A stretch of 64,000 bases of DNA from Psychromonas marina. GTDB lineage: Bacteria > Pseudomonadota > Gammaproteobacteria > Enterobacterales > Psychromonadaceae. The stretch covers positions 218,318 to 282,317 of the forward strand of contig NZ_BSPQ01000002.1 of assembly GCF_030161115.1 (NCBI RefSeq), written 5' to 3'. Of the stretch, positions 62,652-64,000 are shown one piece after another (the first letter of the stretch is position 1; every line of letters starts with the position of its first letter). The notes under the pieces were generated by a model that ran no database searches, was not told the origin of the DNA, and was given only the letters and a program-made list of their open reading frames with translations. The position numbers and the translations under genes were made by a program.

Positions 62652-62690
62652 ACGAGTCCCGTGAAGGTGATGATTGGGGCTCGTTTATTT
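62652..62690 (+). terminator. Terminator of the peroxiredoxin gene
   Basis: ACGAGTCCC (62652-62660) pairs with GGGGCTCGT (62676-62684, one G-U), followed by TTATTTTG. Confidence 0.75.
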
Positions 62691-62761
62691 TGCTTTAAGG
62701 TTTGCTCTAAAGAATGTTATTTAAAGATTTTTCTTGAAAACACTATTTAAAAACGGTTATT

Positions 62762-62829
62762 AAAAAAGTGTTATCAAATCATCGCTGATGGTTAAGCGGC
62801 TATTTGATAACACTCTTTCCCTGAGTGTT
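62762..62829 (-). terminator. Overlapping hairpins at the arfA 3' end
   Basis: On the minus strand, AACACTC and GAGTGTT (62809-62815 and 62823-62829) form a hairpin wholly inside the arfA coding end. GTGTTATCAAAT (62802-62813) instead pairs with ATTTGATAACAC (62768-62779), followed by TTTTTT (62762-62767), an intrinsic terminator spanning the stop codon. The two stems share bases and exclude one another. Confidence 0.8.
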
Positions 62830-63013
62830 TTGCTTTACGATTAAAAGAACCTTTACCTTTCTTCGCTTTTTCAACTCTCATACTAAATACTTTACTAGTG
62901 ACCAGCGCGCCAAGTGCAGAGTGGTTAATCGTGCCTCGTCCGAGGTCTACCTGTTTTTGTGTTTGTTCAGGTTGTTGCGCTAGCGCTTTTACCCGTTTCT
63001 TTTGTTTAGCCAT
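62792..63013 (-). CDS. arfA: Alternative ribosome-rescue factor ArfA
   Basis: This 73-aa ArfA rescues ribosomes stalled on non-stop mRNA by recruiting RF2. The family core is seen as NHSALGALVTSKVFSMRVEKAKKGKGS (split here: ALGALVTSKVF then RVEKAKKGKGSFNRKAKH, cf. E. coli RVEKNKKGKGS). The basic N-terminal extension is longer than in E. coli. AAGGAG precedes the ATG. The 3' end contains hairpins, as known for arfA, whose mRNA is made non-stop and so controlled by tmRNA. Confidence 0.85.
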   Translation of the reverse strand: MAKQKKRVKALAQQPEQTQKQVDLGRGTINHSALGALVTSKVFSMRVEKAKKGKGSFNRKAKHSGKECYQIAA

Positions 63014-63113
63014 GTTGACTCTCCTTAAAATTGATCCTTAGTCTATCACGATTATGAGTTTTTCATCATTTTAGTGTTATGAGTGGAAGGGGATTTGATC
63101 GTTAACAAATAAG

Positions 63114-63140
63114 TAGGTTCTCAGTAAGTCCGAGAACCTA
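63114..63140 (-). terminator. Hairpin after nhaD
   Basis: TAGGTTCTC (63114-63122) and GAGAACCTA (63132-63140) form a 9-bp stem beyond the nhaD stop, followed on the minus strand by CTTATTTGTT. Confidence 0.6.
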
Positions 63141-63165
63141 TCATTAAGTGATACACTGTTTTTAT

Positions 63166-64000
63166 TTAGTGGCCGGCAACAACTTGCACTGCGGGTTTAA
63201 TATAAAAACCTAATACTTCATATTGAGCGTACCAAACGGCAACGGATGCAAAGTACCCGATAACGATTGTCCATGAATATTTCATGTGCGCACCAAAGGT
63301 ATAAACGCCTTTTAGTTTGCCCATTACACCTACGCCAGCAGCGGATCCAAAAGAGATCATGCTACCACCGACACCAGCGGTTAATGTGACTAACATCCAT
63401 TGTGCTAACGGAATATCTGGTGCTGCTTTTAAAACAGCGGACATAACTGGGACATTATCAACAATCGCGGATAAGAAACCAACGCCCATATTTACATACA
63501 TCGGATCAAACATCGTATATAACTTAGCGGCATGGCTTAAGAAACCGGCAAAGTGAAGCGCACCAACGGCTGCTAAAATACCAAAGAAAAATAGTAATGT
63601 GTCATTTTCAACTTTGGAAACAGATTTATAAATCTGAATATCGTTATTATGATATTTTTTAAGTCTGTATGCATAAAGTTGTAATAATGAAAGGCCAAAT
63701 AACATGCCCCACATAGGTGGTAAATGCATCAATTGCTTTCCTAATACCGCACAAATGATGGTGAAAATACCTAACCCAATGATCACTTTACCACCCTTAT
63801 GAATTTGCACGGGTTCACTACCTTCAATCTTTTCAGGTGTTCCCTCTGGCACAAAACGGGACAGTAAGAAAGCGGTAATACCCCATCCAATAATCGACGC
63901 AGGGAATAAAAATAGGAAGTCAATAAATGAGCCTTTGCCTGCAGACCATGCCATCAGCGTGGTGATATCTCCAAAAGGAGACCAAGCGCCGCCAGCATTG
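63166..64000 (-). CDS. nhaD: Na+/H+ antiporter NhaD, C-terminal part
   Basis: This minus-strand frame is open to the window edge, about 278 codons, so the N-terminus is missing. NAGGAWSPFGDITTLMAW at the edge and VDNVPVMSAVLKA plus TAGVGGSMISFGSAAGVGVMG further on are NhaD/ArsB-type ion-transporter hallmarks. There are about seven remaining membrane helices. It expels Na+ or Li+ in exchange for protons, fitting a marine life style. Confidence 0.93.
   Translation of the reverse strand, partial: NAGGAWSPFGDITTLMAWSAGKGSFIDFLFLFPASIIGWGITAFLLSRFVPEGTPEKIEGSEPVQIHKGGKVIIGLGIFTIICAVLGKQLMHLPPMWGMLFGLSLLQLYAYRLKKYHNNDIQIYKSVSKVENDTLLFFFGILAAVGALHFAGFLSHAAKLYTMFDPMYVNMGVGFLSAIVDNVPVMSAVLKAAPDIPLAQWMLVTLTAGVGGSMISFGSAAGVGVMGKLKGVYTFGAHMKYSWTIVIGYFASVAVWYAQYEVLGFYIKPAVQVVAGH

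Overview
The window looks like chromosome of a marine, cold-adapted gammaproteobacterium, plausibly Psychromonas or a close Alteromonadales relative. This is an inference from content: moderately AT-rich DNA, the AcnD/PrpF version of the 2-methylcitrate cycle, GltS, NhaD, pspBC, arfA and a rpsM-rpsK-rpsD-rpoA-rplQ operon. No rRNA or tRNA gene was recognised, so the species is not fixed.

Left part (1-22.5 kb), mostly housekeeping. It opens with the N-terminus of a DctB-like sensor kinase. A propionate operon follows on the minus strand (GntR regulator, prpB, prpC, acnD, prpF, prpE), with a REP repeat array between prpB and prpC and a larger array upstream of the regulator. Next come a DMT transporter, a SulP transporter, purEK, a LysR regulator, a hotdog thioesterase, gltS, a MITE-like element and a domain-permuted GH3 glycosidase.

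Centre (22.9-46.1 kb), a DNA phosphorothioation (Dnd) defence island. On the minus strand lies the modification operon dndB-dndC-dndD-dndE, with no dndA and with a TACG-N10-CGTA operator at the dndB promoter. Upstream of it are an HNH nuclease gene and a Dnd-associated methyltransferase gene. Facing it on the plus strand is a seven-gene effector operon: TerB-like protein, PLD-helicase, 61-aa protein, SMC-like ATPase, Dnd-associated protein 4, GHKL ATPase and a stand-alone sulfur-binding-domain (SBD) protein. DndFGH is absent. Between the two convergent operons is a recombination hot spot. It holds two cassettes, each pairing a DGQHR (DndB-like) protein with a nuclease (HNH in one, GIY-YIG in the other). 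They are embedded in duplicated debris: a second intact dndE, a third broken dndE, a dndD tail and an SBD-gene tail.

Right part (46.1-64 kb). The alpha ribosomal operon plus rpmJ is flanked by two direct copies of one unknown gene, one of them broken, and no secY precedes rpmJ. A second, longer MITE copy lies just upstream of rpmJ. Then follow an exported RelA/SpoT-fold protein, an outer-membrane beta-barrel, a YdjM-like membrane protein, a DUF3553-like protein, the largest tandem REP array, an AlkB-like dioxygenase, pspBC, a CPA2 antiporter, a peroxiredoxin, arfA with hairpins at its 3' end, and a partial nhaD.

How it works together: DndBCDE probably marks host DNA with sulfur, DndB probably represses its own operon, and the facing operon is the likely defence arm, with the SBD protein as a candidate reader of phosphorothioate. 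The DGQHR-nuclease cassettes are the best candidates for an undescribed system.
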